Below are positions 25,623-38,385 of a stretch of 64,000 nucleotides of DNA, piece by piece. Under the pieces are notes generated by a model. That model worked only from the letters and a program-made list of their open reading frames with translations, was not told the origin of the DNA and made no database searches. The stretch is from Hydractinia symbiolongicarpus (Eukaryota > Cnidaria > Hydrozoa > Anthoathecata > Hydractiniidae). Positions within the stretch are counted from its first letter, which is position 1, and each line of letters starts with the position of its first letter. The translations under genes were made by a program, and so were the position numbers. The DNA lies in the NCBI RefSeq assembly GCF_029227915.1, contig NC_079877.1:2666001-2730000 (forward strand), in the 5' to 3' direction.

Positions 25623-26325
25623 GTTATGGGTTGATTGCTTAAAAAATACTGAAATTATCCCAGCCTACAAAGTAACTAAAGAAAACACCACGGTATTCTT
25701 GGATAATTTAAAACATTTCGAATACAGTATGAATGAAAAGAAGGAATTCATGTCAACCAGTATTTCAGTATCACCTGTTACCAATTTCGTGGCACCTACT
25801 ACACCATTGTTTCCACCCGTTGTACCTTCGACACCATGTTCGAAAAAATTTGCACCTGTAACATCGACACCTATTTCAAATAAAGCTATTTTTCCTACTA
25901 TACTCCCACATTTCGCTCCCAATAATACAGTAGATAAGGGTGATTCTTTGTTTAAAATTAAAAGAAAACCAATGAATGTTCCTCAAACTGAGAAAGAGAT
26001 TGGTAACACAGCAAGAATGCTAAAATCAATACTTGGTGATATAGCTCTTGTTTAAGAGTATGATCGATTGCGCAAACGTATGAAGTCTGGAATAACAAAA
26101 GAATTGACAGAAAACTATAAATTGTGTGTGGCAGAAGTTGAAGTCAAAGTGAAAATTGCAGAAAGAACAAAAATGGAAGAATTAAAAGATCTAGAATTTA
26201 CCGCTTTGCAAGATACCAAACACAGTGTAAAATTAGTCCCGGAAAAAGACGAAGAGACAAAAAAATACAAAGAAACAATAAAGGTCTTACGTTATTGCAA
26301 AGCTTTAAAAAAAGAACTTTTTTGA
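25623..26325 (+). CDS. Exon 9 (Pro/Thr-rich linker and coiled coil) with an in-frame TAA
   Basis: Acceptor TTTTTGTCCAG/GTT (AG at 25621-25622). The frame reads LWVDCLKNTEIIPAYKVTKE, then a linker rich in Pro, Thr, Ser and Val, then ARMLKSILGDIALV, and meets TAA at 26053-26055. The same frame resumes at once with EYDRLRKRMKSGITKEL and a Lys/Glu-rich helix to TGA at 26323-26325, a further 89 codons. The downstream stretch has coding character continuous with the upstream one, so the TAA looks like a nonsense mutation rather than the natural end. Confidence 0.7.
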
Positions 26326-26436
26326 TTTTACAATAAGGTTAAAGTCAAATTTGAACTGAAAGTGTTGTAAACAGAACTTTTTATATTATAAAGTATACTT
26401 TAATAATAGTTTAATGTTAATGTTAATGGTTTTTAG

Positions 26437-26617
26437 TAAAACATTAACATTTGAAAATATAGGGAAAATGTTTTCGATAAACTGTAGTGATTTGGAAAAG
26501 TTGAGAAGTATTACAGATTTTGTAATTAAATTGATTTCACGTTGGCAAACTTGTTTAACGACTGAAATTTATATTTTGTTTTGCGATCACATGCTCCCAT
26601 ACATAAACAACAGTTAA
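26437..26617 (+). CDS. Possible extra C-terminal exon or gene remnant
   Basis: A TGTTAATGGTTTTTAG acceptor-like sequence (AG at 26435-26436) precedes an open frame reading NIGKMFSINCSDLEKLRSIT, then DFVIKLISRWQTC and IYILFCDHMLPYI, to TAA at 26615-26617. Residue composition (hydrophobic periodicity, Trp, Cys) looks more like protein than the surrounding AT-rich DNA. I could not find a phase-compatible donor in exon 9, so linkage to the main gene is unproven. Confidence 0.3.
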
Positions 26618-27250
26618 ATTAAGGAAGAAAATGAGAAAAAACTTTTGTTAAAAAGGCTGTATTATAAACTTTTAAGCTAGTTAAATGTGAATGTAGTTCA
26701 GATTAGTTTAAGTTTCTACAGTTATTAGTTATTTTATACAATTATGGTTATCATATACGATTATCGTTATATAAATATTTAAAATATTTTCTAAATTTAA
26801 TTTAGTTCCTAAATGTATTTATGGATATTTTGACTAAAGAAGTATCTCAATTTGATATATATACATATACATAAAAACACATTGCTATGTGGCTTACAGA
26901 GTTAGTCAATATATAATTTTTTAGTGCACGAAAGGCAAAAATTTTATAATTTTTTTAACATTAGCTACCTTTGGTAAGCAGTTTTAGTTAGTATAGCTAG
27001 AGATTTTGGTTTTGGTAGAGTATGATTTAGAAAAAACAAGAAAAAACAAGAATATTTTTGTGAAAAGAGTTCGAATAACAACATAAAAATTCTTAGATAA
27101 ACTCTTCTATTTTTAACCAATCTTGGTGGGGCAGGAGTGGAGTATATATAGCTAGCTAAAGCGGCTAGAAATTTCCAAAAGTTTATTATATTATGAATAT
27201 AATTTTGTTCCTGACAATATAGCACCGTATTGGAGTGAAAAAAACTTACA
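26618..27250. other. AT-rich 3' region of the island
   Basis: No gene is recognised on the plus strand. It contains short TATA runs (about 26856-26872 and 27143-27150). No clear AATAAA lies soon after the gene's stop codons, so the polyadenylation site is not located. Confidence 0.4.
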
Positions 27251-27415
27251 CTTGTTAGCCTTCTTCTTTCTTCTAACAATTCTTTCTCCAACCAAACTTG
27301 ACACAAATCAGGACAAGTAAAGAACCCAAATGCAATCAATGTAATAATGGTGGCGTGCCACGCTACTTTGTAATTAATTAAATCTGCGGACCAGATAGCG
27401 CGTTAGAATATTACT
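27251..27415 (-). other. Weak open frame at the right end, minus strand
   Basis: The minus strand is open here, reading TLIAFGFFTCPDLCQVWLEK then ELLEERRRLTS, and is followed by a strong GTAAGT (complement ending near 27252). That is the profile of a 5' exon with a hydrophobic stretch and a charged helix. There is no ATG in frame and no downstream exon recognised, so a real gene is doubtful. Confidence 0.2.
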
Positions 27416-27472
27416 CGCCAAAGCCGTAAATAAAATTAACCGAGTTAAAATAACGAGGAGCCGCAAGAACGC

Positions 27473-27489
27473 GCCTTAACGTCGACGAG
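27473..27489 (-). repeat. Right terminal inverted repeat of the large element
   Basis: GCCTTAACGTCGACGAG. Its reverse complement matches 17029-17045 at 15 of 17 positions. Confidence 0.8.
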
Positions 27490-27491
27490 AG
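27490..27491. other. Right target-site duplication (AG)
   Basis: AG follows the right terminal repeat directly and begins the resumed satellite monomer (AGCGCGCGCTGAAGATATAG). Confidence 0.7.
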
Positions 27492-29504
27492 CGCGCGCTG
27501 AAGATATAGAGACAGTTTCAAAAACTCCATTTCATTGACTTTCTAACGGTGTCAATCCGTTTGAGTTACAACGGTTGCGTCACATAATCGTACTAACATG
27601 TATTTAGTGATTTTCTTCCGATATTACTAAGTTGTACCGCTTTCAACAGTGAAACGATTGACTGTGGGACTTAATTGAACTGATTTTGGACTTTGACCTT
27701 ATAAATGTAATAAATGAGCCATTTTGACTAGAAGAAATAACATTCTCCTTAATTTGACATGATTGATGAAACTCAGCGATTACAATGGGCGCTGTGGTAG
27801 CGCTTTGTTTAAGAGTTAAGATAAATAAGTCATTTATTACTGTGGACACAATCCTAGCCGTTATCACACGCCGAAGAAATAGAGACAGTTTCAAAAACTA
27901 CATTTCATTGACTTTCTAACGGTGTCAATCCGTTTGAGTTACAACGGTTGCGTCACATATTCGTACCAACATGTATTTAGTGATTCCCTTCCGATATTAC
28001 TAAGTTGTATCGCTTTTAACAGTGAAACGATTGACCGTGGGAATTAATTCAACTGATTCTGGACTGTGACCTTATAAATGTAATAAATGAGCCATTTTGA
28101 CTAGAAGAAATAACATTCTCCTTAATTTGATATGATTGATGAAACTCAGCGATTACAGTGGGCGCTGTGGTAACAATTTATTTAAAAATTAAGATAAATA
28201 AGTCATTTTGTACTGTGGGACCAATCCTAGCCGTTATCGCACGCTGAAGAAATACAGACAGTTTCAAAAACTACATTTCATTGATTTTCTAACGGTGTCA
28301 ATACGTTTGACTTACAACGGTTGCGTCACATAATCGTACCAACATGTATTTAGTGATTTTCTTAAGATATTACTAAGTTGTATCGCTTTCAACTGTGAAA
28401 CGATTGACTGTGGGACTTAGTTGAACTGATTTTAGACTTTGACCTTATAAATGTGATAAATGAGTCATTTTGACTACAAGAAATGATATTCTTCTTAGTT
28501 TGACATGATTGATGGAACTCACTGATTACACTGGGCGCTGTGGTAACGCTTTATTTAAAAATTTAAATAAATAAGTCATTTTTACTGTAGGACCAATCCT
28601 AGCCGTTAGCGCGCGCTGAAGATATAGAGACAGTTTCAAAAACTCAATTTCATTGACTTTCTAACGGTGTCAATCCGTTTGAGTTACAACGGTTGCGTCA
28701 CATAATCGTACCAACATGTATTTACTGATTTTCTTCCGATATTACTAAGTTGTATCGCTTTCAACAGTGAAACGATTGACTGTGGGACTTAATTGAACTG
28801 ATTTTGGACTTTGACCTTATAAATGTAATAAATGAGCCATTTTGACTAGAAGAATTAACATTCTCCTTAATTTGACATGATTGATGAAACTCAGCGATTA
28901 CACTGGGCGCTGTGGTAGCGCTTTGTTTAAGAGTTAAGATAAATAAGTCATTTATTACTGTGGAAACAATCCTAGCCGTTATCGCACGCCGAAGAAATAG
29001 AGACAGTTTCAAAAACTGCATTTCATTGACTTTCTAACGGTGTCAATCCGTTTGAGTTACAACGGTTGCGTCACATATTCGTACCAACATGAATTTAGTG
29101 ATTTCCTTCCGATATTACTAAGTTGTATCGCTTTTAACAGTGAAACGATTGACCGTGGGAATTAATTCAACTGATTCTGGACTGTGACCTTATAAATGTA
29201 ATAAATGAGCCATTTTGACTAGAAGAAATGATATTCTTCTTAATTTGACATGATTGCCGGAACTCAGCGATTATACTGGACCCTGTGGTAGCGATTCATT
29301 TAAAAATTTAGATAAATAAGTCACTTTTATGTGGGACCAATCCTAGCCGTTAGCGCGCACTGAAGATATAGAGACAGTTTCAAGAACTCAATTTCATTGA
29401 CATTCTAGCGGTGTCAATCCGTTTGAGTTACAACGGTTGCGTCACATAATCGTACCAACATGTATTTACTGATTTTCTTCCGATATTACTAAATTGTATC
29501 GCTT

Positions 29505-32500
29505 TCAACAGTGAAACGATTGACTGTGGGACTTAGTTGAACTCATTTTGGACTTTGACCTTATAAATGTAATAAATGAGCCATTTTGACTAAAAGAAAT
29601 ATCATTCTCCTTAATTTGACATGATTGATGAAACTCAGCGATTACACTGGGCGCTGTGGTAGCGCTTTGTTTAAGAGTTAAAATAAATAAGTCATTTATT
29701 ACTGGGGAAACAATCCTAGCCGTTATCGCACGCCGAAGAAATAGAGACAGTTTCAAAAACTACATTTCATTGACTTTCTAACGGTGTCAATCCGTTTGAG
29801 TTACAACGGTTGCGTCACATATTCGTACCAACATGAATTTAGTGATTTCCTTCCGATATTACTAAGTTGTATCGCTTTTAACAGTGAAACGATTGACCGT
29901 GGGAATTAATTCAACTGATTCTGGACTGTGACCTTATAAATGTAATAAATGAGCCATTTTGACTAGAAGAAATACCATTCTCCTTAATTTGACATGATTG
30001 ATGAAACTCAGCGATTACACTGGGCGCTGTGGTAACGGTTTATTTAAAAATTAAAATAAATAAGTCATTTTGTACTGTGGGACCAATCCTAGCCGTTATC
30101 GCGCGCTGAAGAAATAGAGACAGTTTCAAAAACTACATTTCATTGACTTTCTAACGGTGTCAATCCGTTTGACTTACAACGGTTGCGTCACATAATCGTA
30201 CCAACATGTATTTAGTGATTTTCTTCCGATATTACTAAGTTGTATCGCTTTCAACAGTGAAACGATTGACTGTGGTACTTAATTGAACTGATTTTGGACT
30301 TTGACCTTATAAATGTGATAAATGAGTCATTTTGACTACAAGAAATGATATTCTTCTTAATTTGACATGATTGCCGGAACTCAGCGATTACACTGGACCC
30401 TGTGGTAGCGATTCATTTAAAAATTTAGATAAATAAGTCATTTTTACTGTGGGACCAATCCTAGCCGTTAGCGCGCGCTGAAGATATAGAGACAGTTTCA
30501 AAAACTCCATTTCATTGACTTTCTAGCGGTGTCAATCCGTTTGAGTTACAACGGTTGCGTCACATAATCGTACCAACATGTATTTAGTGATTTGCTTCCG
30601 ATAATACTAAGTTGTATCACTTTCAACAGTGAAACGATTGACTGTGGGACTTAATTGAACTGATTTTGGACTTTGACCTTATAAATGTGATAAATGAGTC
30701 ATTTTGACTACAGGAAATGATATTCTTCTTAATTTGACATGATTGCCGGAACTCAGCGATTACACTGGACCCTGTGGTAGCGATTCATTTAAAAATTTAG
30801 ATAAATAAGTCATTTTTACTGTGGGACCATTCCTAGCCGTTAGCGCGCGCTGAAGATATAGAGACAGTTTCAAAAACTCCATTTCATTGACTTTCTAGCG
30901 GTGTCAATCCGTTTGAGTTACAACGGTTGCGTCACATAATCGTACCAACATGTATTTAGTGATTTGCTTCCGATAATACTAAGTTGTATCACTTTCAACA
31001 GTGAAACGATTGACTGTGGGACTTAATTGAACTGATTTTGGACTTTGACCTTATAAATGTGATAAATGAGTAATTTTGACTACAAGAAATGATATTCTTC
31101 TTAATTTGACATGATTGCCGGAACTCAGCGATTACACTGGACCCTGTGGTAGCGATTCATTTAAAAATTTAGATAAATAAGTCATTTTTACTGTAGGACC
31201 AATCCTAGCCGTTAGCGCGCGCTGAAGATATAGAGACAGTTTCAAAAACTCCATTTCATTGACTTTCTAACGGTGTCAATCCGTTTGAGTTACAACGGTT
31301 GCGTCACATAATCGTACCAACATGTATTTACTGATTTTCTTCCGATATTACTAAATTGTATCGCTTTCAACAGTGAAACGATTGACTGTGGGACTTAGTT
31401 GAACTCATTTTGGACTTTGACCTTATAAATGTAATAAATGAGCCATTTTGACTAAAAGAAATATCATTCTCCTTAATTTGACATGATTGATGAAACTCAG
31501 CGATTACACTGGGCGCTGTGGTAGCGCTTTGTTTAAGAGTTAAGATAAATAAGTCATTTATTACTGTGGAAACAATCCTAGCCGTTATCGCACGCCGAAG
31601 AAAGAGAGACAGTTTCAAAAACTACATTTCATTGACTTTCTAACGGTGTCAATCCGTTTGAGTTACAACGGTTGCGTCACATATTCGTACCAACATGAAT
31701 TTAGTGATTTCCTTCCGATATTACTAAGTTGTATCGCTTTTAACAGTGAAACGATTGACCGTGGGAATTAATTCAACTGATTCTGGACTGTGACCTTATA
31801 AATGTAATAAATGAGCCATTTTGACTAGAAGAAATAACATTCTCCTTAATTTGACATGATTGATGAAACTCAGCGATTACACTGGGCGCTGTGGTAACGG
31901 TTTATTTAAAAATTAAAATAAATAAGTCATTTTGTACTGTGGGACCAATCCTAGCCGTTATCGCGCGCTGAAGAAATAGAGACAGTTTCAAAAACTACAT
32001 TTCATTGACTTTCTAACGGTGTCAATCCGTTTGACTTACAACGGTTGCGTCACATAATCGTACCAACATGTATTTAGTGATTTTCTTCCGATATTACTAA
32101 GTTGTATCGCTTTCAACAGTGAAACGATTGACTGTGGGACTTAATTGAACTGATTTTGGACTTTGACCTTATAAATGTGATAAATGAGTCATTTTGACTA
32201 CAAGAAATGATATTCTTCTTTATTTGACATGATTGCCGGAACTCAGCGATAATACTGGACCCTGTGGTAGCGATTCATTTAAAAATTTAGATAAATAAGT
32301 CATTTTTACTGTGGGACCAATCCTAGCCGTTAGCGCGCGCTGAAGATATAGAGACAGTTTCAAAAACTCCATTTCATTGACTTTCTAGCGGTGTCAATCC
32401 GTTTGAGTTACAACGGTTGCGTCACATAATTGTACCAACATGTATTTAGTGATTTGCTTCCGATAATACTAAGTTGTATCGCTTTCAACAGTGAAACGAT

Positions 32501-33228
32501 TGACTGTGGGACTTAGTTGAACTGATTTTAGACTTTGACCTTATAAATGTGATAAATGAGTCATTTTGACTACAAGAAATGATATTCTTCTTAATTTGAC
32601 ATGATTGCCGGAACTCAGCGATTACACTGGACCCTGTGGTAGCGATTCATTTAAAAATTTAGATAAATAAGTCATTTTTACTGTGGGACCAATCCTAGCC
32701 GTTAGCGCGCGCTGAAGATATAGAGACAGTTTCAAAAACTCCATTTCATTGACTTTCCAGCGGTGTCAATCCGTTTGAGTTACAACGGTTGCGTAACATA
32801 ATCGTACCAACATGTATTTAGTGATTTGCTTCCGATAATACTAAGTTGTATCACTTTCAACAGTGAAACGATTGACTGTGGGACTTAATTGAACTGATTT
32901 TGGACTTTGACCTTATTAATGTGATAAATGAGTCATTTTGACTACAGGAAATGATATTCTTCTTAATTTGACATGATTGCCGGAACTCAGCGATTACACT
33001 GGACCCTGTGGTAGCAATTCATTTAAAAATTTAGATAAATAAGTCATTTTTACTGTGGGACCATTCCTAGCCGTTAGCGCGCGCTGAAGATATAGAGACA
33101 GTTTCAAAAACTCCATTTCATTGACTTTCTAGCGGTGTCAATCCGTTTGAGTTACAACGGTTGCGTCACATAATCGTACCAACATGTATTTAGTGATTTG
33201 CTTCCGATAATACTAAGTTGCATCACTT
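29505..33228 (+). repeat. Higher-order repeat: two copies of a 5-monomer, 1862-bp unit
   Basis: Subtype order repeats at an offset of 1862 bp (29505, 31367, 33229): one GCGCTTTGTTTAAGAG monomer, one CCGTGGGAATTAATTCAAC monomer, then three GGACCCTGTGGTAGCGATTCA monomers. The variant ACTACAGGAAATGATATTC marks members of the last group. Confidence 0.85.
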
Positions 33229-36200
33229 TCAACAGTGAAACGATTGACTGTGGGACTTAGTTGAACTCATTTTGGACTTTGACCTTATAAATGTAATAAA
33301 TGAGCCATTTTGACTAAAAGAAATATCATTCTCCTTAATTTGACATGATTTATGAAACTCAGCGATTACACTGGGCGCTGTGGTAGCGCTTTGTTTAAGA
33401 GTTAAGATAAATAAGTCATTTATTACTTTGGAAACAATCCTAGCCGTTATCGAACGCCGAAGAAAGAGAGACAGTTTCAAAAACTACATTTCATTGACTT
33501 TCTAACGGTGTCAATCCGTTTGAGTTACAACGGTTGCGTCACATATTCGTACCAACATGAATTTAGTGATTTCCTTCCGATATTACTAAGTTGTATCGCT
33601 TTTAACAGTGAAACGATTGACCGTGGGAATTAATTCAACTGATTCTGGACTGTGACCTTATAAATGTAATAAATGAGCCATTTTGACTAGAAGAAATAAC
33701 ATTCTCCTTACTTTGACATGATTGATGAAACTCAGCGATTACACTGGGCGCTGTGGTAACGGTTTATTTAAAAATTAAAATAAATAAGTCATTTTGTACT
33801 GTGGGACCAATCCTAGCCGTTATCGCGCGCTGAAGAAATACAGACAGTTTCAAAAACTACATTTCATTGACTTTCTAACGGTGTCAATCCGTTTGAGTTA
33901 CAACGGTTGCGTCACATAATCGTACCAACATGTATTTACTGATTTTCTTCCGATATTACTAAATTGTATCGCTTTCAACAGTGAAACGATTGACTGTGGG
34001 ACTTAGTTGAACTCATTTTGGACTTTGACCTTATAAATGTAATAAATGAGCCATTTTGACTAAAAGAAATATCATTCTTCTTAATTTGACATGATTGCTA
34101 GAACTCAGCGATTACACTGGGCGCTGTGGTAGCGCTTTGTTTAAGAGTTAAGATAAATAAGTCATTTATTACTATGGAAACAATCCTAGCCGTTATCGCA
34201 CGCCGAAGAAGTAGAGACAGTTTCAAAAACTACATTTCATTGACTTTCTAACGGTGTCAATCCGTTTGAGTTACAACGGTTGCGTCACATATTCGTACCA
34301 ACATGTATTTAGTGATTTCCTTCCGATATTACTAAGTTGTATCGCTTTTAACAGTGAAACGATTGACCGCGGGAATTAATTCAATGATTCTGGACTGTGA
34401 CCTAATGAATGTGATTAATGCGACAATTGGTCTCCAAGGAATAACATTCTTCTTAATTTGACATGATTGCTGGAATTCAGCGGTTACATTAGGCTCTGCT
34501 GTAGCGCTTTATTTAAAAGTTTAGATAAATAAGATTTTCTTACTGTGGGACCAATCCTGGCCGTTACCATGCCCTGAAGAAATAAAGACATTCTCAAAAA
34601 CTACATTTCATTGATTTCTTGGCCGTATAACTCCGTTTGAGTTACAACGGTTGCGTCACATATTCGTACCAACATGTATTTAGCAAAAGTATTCGGATAT
34701 TACTAGGTTGCATCGCTTTTAACTGTGAAACGTTTGACTGTGCGAATTAATTGAACTGATTTTGAACTTTGACCTTATAAATGTTATAAGTCAGACAATT
34801 GGACACCAAGAAATACCATTCTTCTTAATTTGACATGATTGCTGGAACTCAGCGATTACACTGGACCCTGTGGTAGCGATTCATTCAAAAATTTAGATAA
34901 ATAAGTCATTTTTACTGTGGGACCAATCCTAGCCGTTAGCGCGCGCTGAAGATATAGAGACAGTTTCAAAAACTCCATTTCATTGACTTTCTAACGGTGT
35001 CAATCCGTTTGAGTTAGAACGTTTGCGTCACATAATCGTACCAACATGTATTTAGTGATTTTCTTCCGATATTGCTAAGTTGTATCGCTTTCAACAGAGA
35101 AACGATTGACTGTGGGACTTAATTGAACTGATTTTGGACTTTGACCTTATAAATGTAATAAATGAGCCATTTTGACTAGAAGAAATAACATTCTCCTTAA
35201 TTTGAGCTGATTGCTAGAACTCAGCGATTACACTGGGCGCTGTGGTAGCGCTTTGTTTAAGAGTTAAGATAAATAAGTCATTTATTACTGTGGAAACAAT
35301 CCTAGCCGTTATCGCACGCCGAAGAAGTAGAGACAGTTTCAAAAACTACATTTCATTGACTTTCTAACGGTGTCAATCCGTTTGAGTTACAACGGTTGCG
35401 TCACATAATTGTACCAACATGTATTTAGTGATTTGCTTCCGATAATACTAAGTTGTATCGCTTTCAACAGTGAAACGATTGACTGTGGGACTTAGTTGAA
35501 CTGATTTTAGACTTTGACCTTATAAATGTGATAAATGAGTCATTTTGACTACAAGAAATGATATTCTTCTTAATTTGACATGATTGCCGGAACTCAGCGA
35601 TTACACTGGACCCTGTGGTAGCGATTCATTTAAAAATTTAGATAAATAAGTCATTTTTACTGTGGGACCAATCCTAGCCGTTAGCGCGCGCTGAAGATAT
35701 AGAGACAGTTTCAAAAACTCCATTTCATTGACTTTCTAGCGGTGTCAATCCGTTTGAGTTACAACGGTTGCGTAACATAATCGTACCAACATGTATTTAG
35801 TGATTTGCTTCCGATAATACTAAGTTGTATCACTTTCAACAGTGAAACGATTGACTGTGGGACTTAATTGAACTGATTTTGGACTTTGACCTTATTAATG
35901 TGATAAATGAGTCATTTTGACTACAGGAAATGATATTCTTCTTAATTTGACATGATTGCCGGAACTCAGCGATTACACTGGACCCTGTGGTAGCAATTCA
36001 TTTAAAAATTTAGATAAATAAGTCATTTTTACTGTGGGACCATTCCTAGCCGTTAGCGCGCGCTGAAGATATAGAGACAGTTTCAAAAACTCCATTTCAT
36101 TGACTTTCTAGCGGTGTCAATCCGTTTGAGTTACAACGGTTGCGTCACATAATCGTACCAACATGTATTTAGTGATTTGCTTCCGATAATACTAAGTTGC

Positions 36201-38385
36201 ATCACTTTCAACAGTGAAACGATTGACTGTGGGACTTAGTTGAACTCATTTTGGACTTTGACCTTATAAATGTAATAAATGAGCCATTTTGACTAAAAGA
36301 AATATCATTCTCCTTAATTTGACATGATTTATGAAACTCAGCGATTACACTGGGCGCTGTGGTAGCGCTTTGTTTAAGAGTTAAGATAAATAAGTCATTT
36401 ATTACTTTGGAAACAATCCTAGCCGTTATCGAACGCCGAAGAAAGAGAGACAGTTTCAAAAACTACATTTCATTGACTTTCTAACGGTGTCAATCCGTTT
36501 GAGTTACAACGGTTGCGTCACATATTCGTACCAACATGAATTTAGTGATTTCCTTCCGATATTACTAAGTTGTATCGCTTTTAACAGTGAAACGATTGAC
36601 CGTGGGAATTAATTCAACTGATTCTGGACTGTGACCTTATAAATGTAATAAATGAGCCATTTTGACTAGAAGAAATAACATTCTCCTTACTTTGACATGA
36701 TTGATGAAACTCAGCGATTACACTGGGCGCTGTGGTAACGGTTTATTTAAAAATTAAAATAAATAAGTCATTTTGTACTGTGGGACCAATCCTAGCCGTT
36801 ATCGCGCGCTGAAGAAATACAGACAGTTTCAAAAACTACATTTCATTGACTTTCTAACGGTGTCAATCCGTTTGAGTTACAACGGTTGCGTCACATAATC
36901 GTACCAACATGTATTTACTGATTTTCTTCCGATATTACTAAATTGTATCGCTTTCAACAGTGAAACGATTGACTGTGGGACTTAGTTGAACTCATTTTGG
37001 ACTTTGACCTTATAAATGTAATAAATGAGCCATTTTGACTAAAAGAAATATCATTCTTCTTAATTTGACATGATTGCTAGAACTCAGCGATTACACTGGG
37101 CGCTGTGGTAGCGCTTTGTTTAAGAGTTAAGATAAATAAGTCATTTATTACTATGGAAACAATCCTAGCCGTTATCGCACGCCGAAGAAGTAGAGACAGT
37201 TTCAAAAACTACATTTCATTGACTTTCTAACGGTGTCAATCCGTTTGAGTTACAACGGTTGCGTCACATATTCGTACCAACATGTATTTAGTGATTTCCT
37301 TCCGATATTACTAAGTTGTATCGCTTTTAACAGTGAAACGATTGACCGCGGGAATTAATTCAATGATTCTGGACTGTGACCTAATGAATGTGATTAATGC
37401 GACAATTGGTCTCCAAGGAATAACATTCTTCTTAATTTGACATGATTGCTGGAATTCAGCGGTTACATTAGGCTCTGCTGTAGCGCTTTATTTAAAAGTT
37501 TAGATAAATAAGATTTTCTTACTGTGGGACCAATCCTGGCCGTTACCATGCCCTGAAGAAATAAAGACATTCTCAAAAACTACATTTCATTGATTTCTTG
37601 GCCGTATAATTCCGTTTGAGTTACAACGGTTGCGTCACATATTCGTACCAACATGTATTTAGCAAAAGTATTCGGATATTACTAGGTTGCATCGCTTTTA
37701 ACTGTGAAACGTTTGACTGTGCGAATTAATTGAACTGATTTTGAACTTTGACCTTATAAATGTTATAAGTCAGACAATTGGACACCAAGAAATACCATTC
37801 TTCTTAATTTGACATGATTGCTGGAACTCAGCGATTACACTGGACCCTGTGGTAGCGATTCATTCAAAAATTTAGATAAATAAGTCATTTTTACTGTGGG
37901 ACCAATCCTAGCCGTTAGCGCGCGCTGAAGATATAGAGACAGTTTCAAAAACTCCATTTCATTGACTTTCTAACGGTGTCAATCCGTTTGAGTTAGAACG
38001 TTTGCGTCACATAATCGTACCAACATGTATTTAGTGATTTTCTTCCGATATTGCTAAGTTGTATCGCTTTCAACAGAGAAACGATTGACTGTGGGACTTA
38101 ATTGAACTGATTTTGGACTTTGACCTTATAAATGTAATAAATGAGCCATTTTGACTAGAAGAAATAACATTCTCCTTAATTTGAGCTGATTGCTAGAACT
38201 CAGCGATTACACTGGGCGCTGTGGTAGCGCTTTGTTTAAGAGTTAAGATAAATAAGTCATTTATTACTGTGGAAACAATCCTAGCCGTTATCGCACGCCG
38301 AAGAAGTAGAGACAGTTTCAAAAACTACATTTCATTGACTTTCTAACGGTGTCAATCCGTTTGAGTTACAACGGTTGCGTCACAT
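32428..38385 (+). repeat. Higher-order repeat: two nearly identical copies of an 8-monomer, 2979-bp unit
   Basis: Copies at 32428-35406 and 35407-38385 share private variants at a constant offset of 2979 bp: CATAATTGTACCAAC (32426 and 35405), CCTAATGAATGTGATTAATG (about 34401 and 37380), TTTGAGCTGATTGCTAG (about 35202 and 38181). Only isolated differences were noticed, for example CCAGCGG versus CTAGCGG at 32757 and 35736, and AACTCCG versus AATTCCG at 34629 and 37608. This is the most recent large duplication visible. It overlaps the last part of the 5-mer block. Confidence 0.9.

Larger units (their letters stand above)
21196..26325 (+). pseudogene. Nine-exon gene for a SAP-motif, Cys/His-rich protein of an uncharacterised family; candidate transposase; probably inactivated
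   Basis: Nine plus-strand exons join with matching phases (exons 2-3, 3-4, 5-6, 6-7, 7-8 and 8-9 all have canonical GT/AG sites), for a potential product of about 1,240 residues. In order: an N-terminal region; a CPGC cluster (exon 2); a basic segment (exon 4); a conserved MCWHDGSS motif (23515-23535); LLARCPSNDQQLLYS; a Cys/His cluster CHSCGIHADC (23863-23892); a SAP-like helix pair (24016-24135) ending GIQRLPAL; EPLHDIS (24214-24234); SGRTANTEKEEAMF (24636-24677); IPFDWIKEYP; a Pro/Thr-rich linker; and a charged coiled-coil tail. I recognise the overall pattern from an abundant uncharacterised invertebrate family. Transposase function is inferred from its position inside a TIR-bounded island and from well-spaced acidic motifs. 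Breaks: a one-base shift near 24280, an in-frame TAA at 26053 and a missing exon-2 acceptor. Sequencing error could explain some of these. Confidence 0.75.

Noticed and set aside
25665-25922. Minus-strand 85-codon frame inside exon 9
   Set aside because: Antisense shadow of the Pro/Thr-rich linker.
27643-36459. Repeated 83 to 86-codon minus-strand frames as real genes in the right array
   Set aside because: Same satellite subtype frame as in the left array. The 86-codon version at 28761 only gains an upstream start through one substitution.
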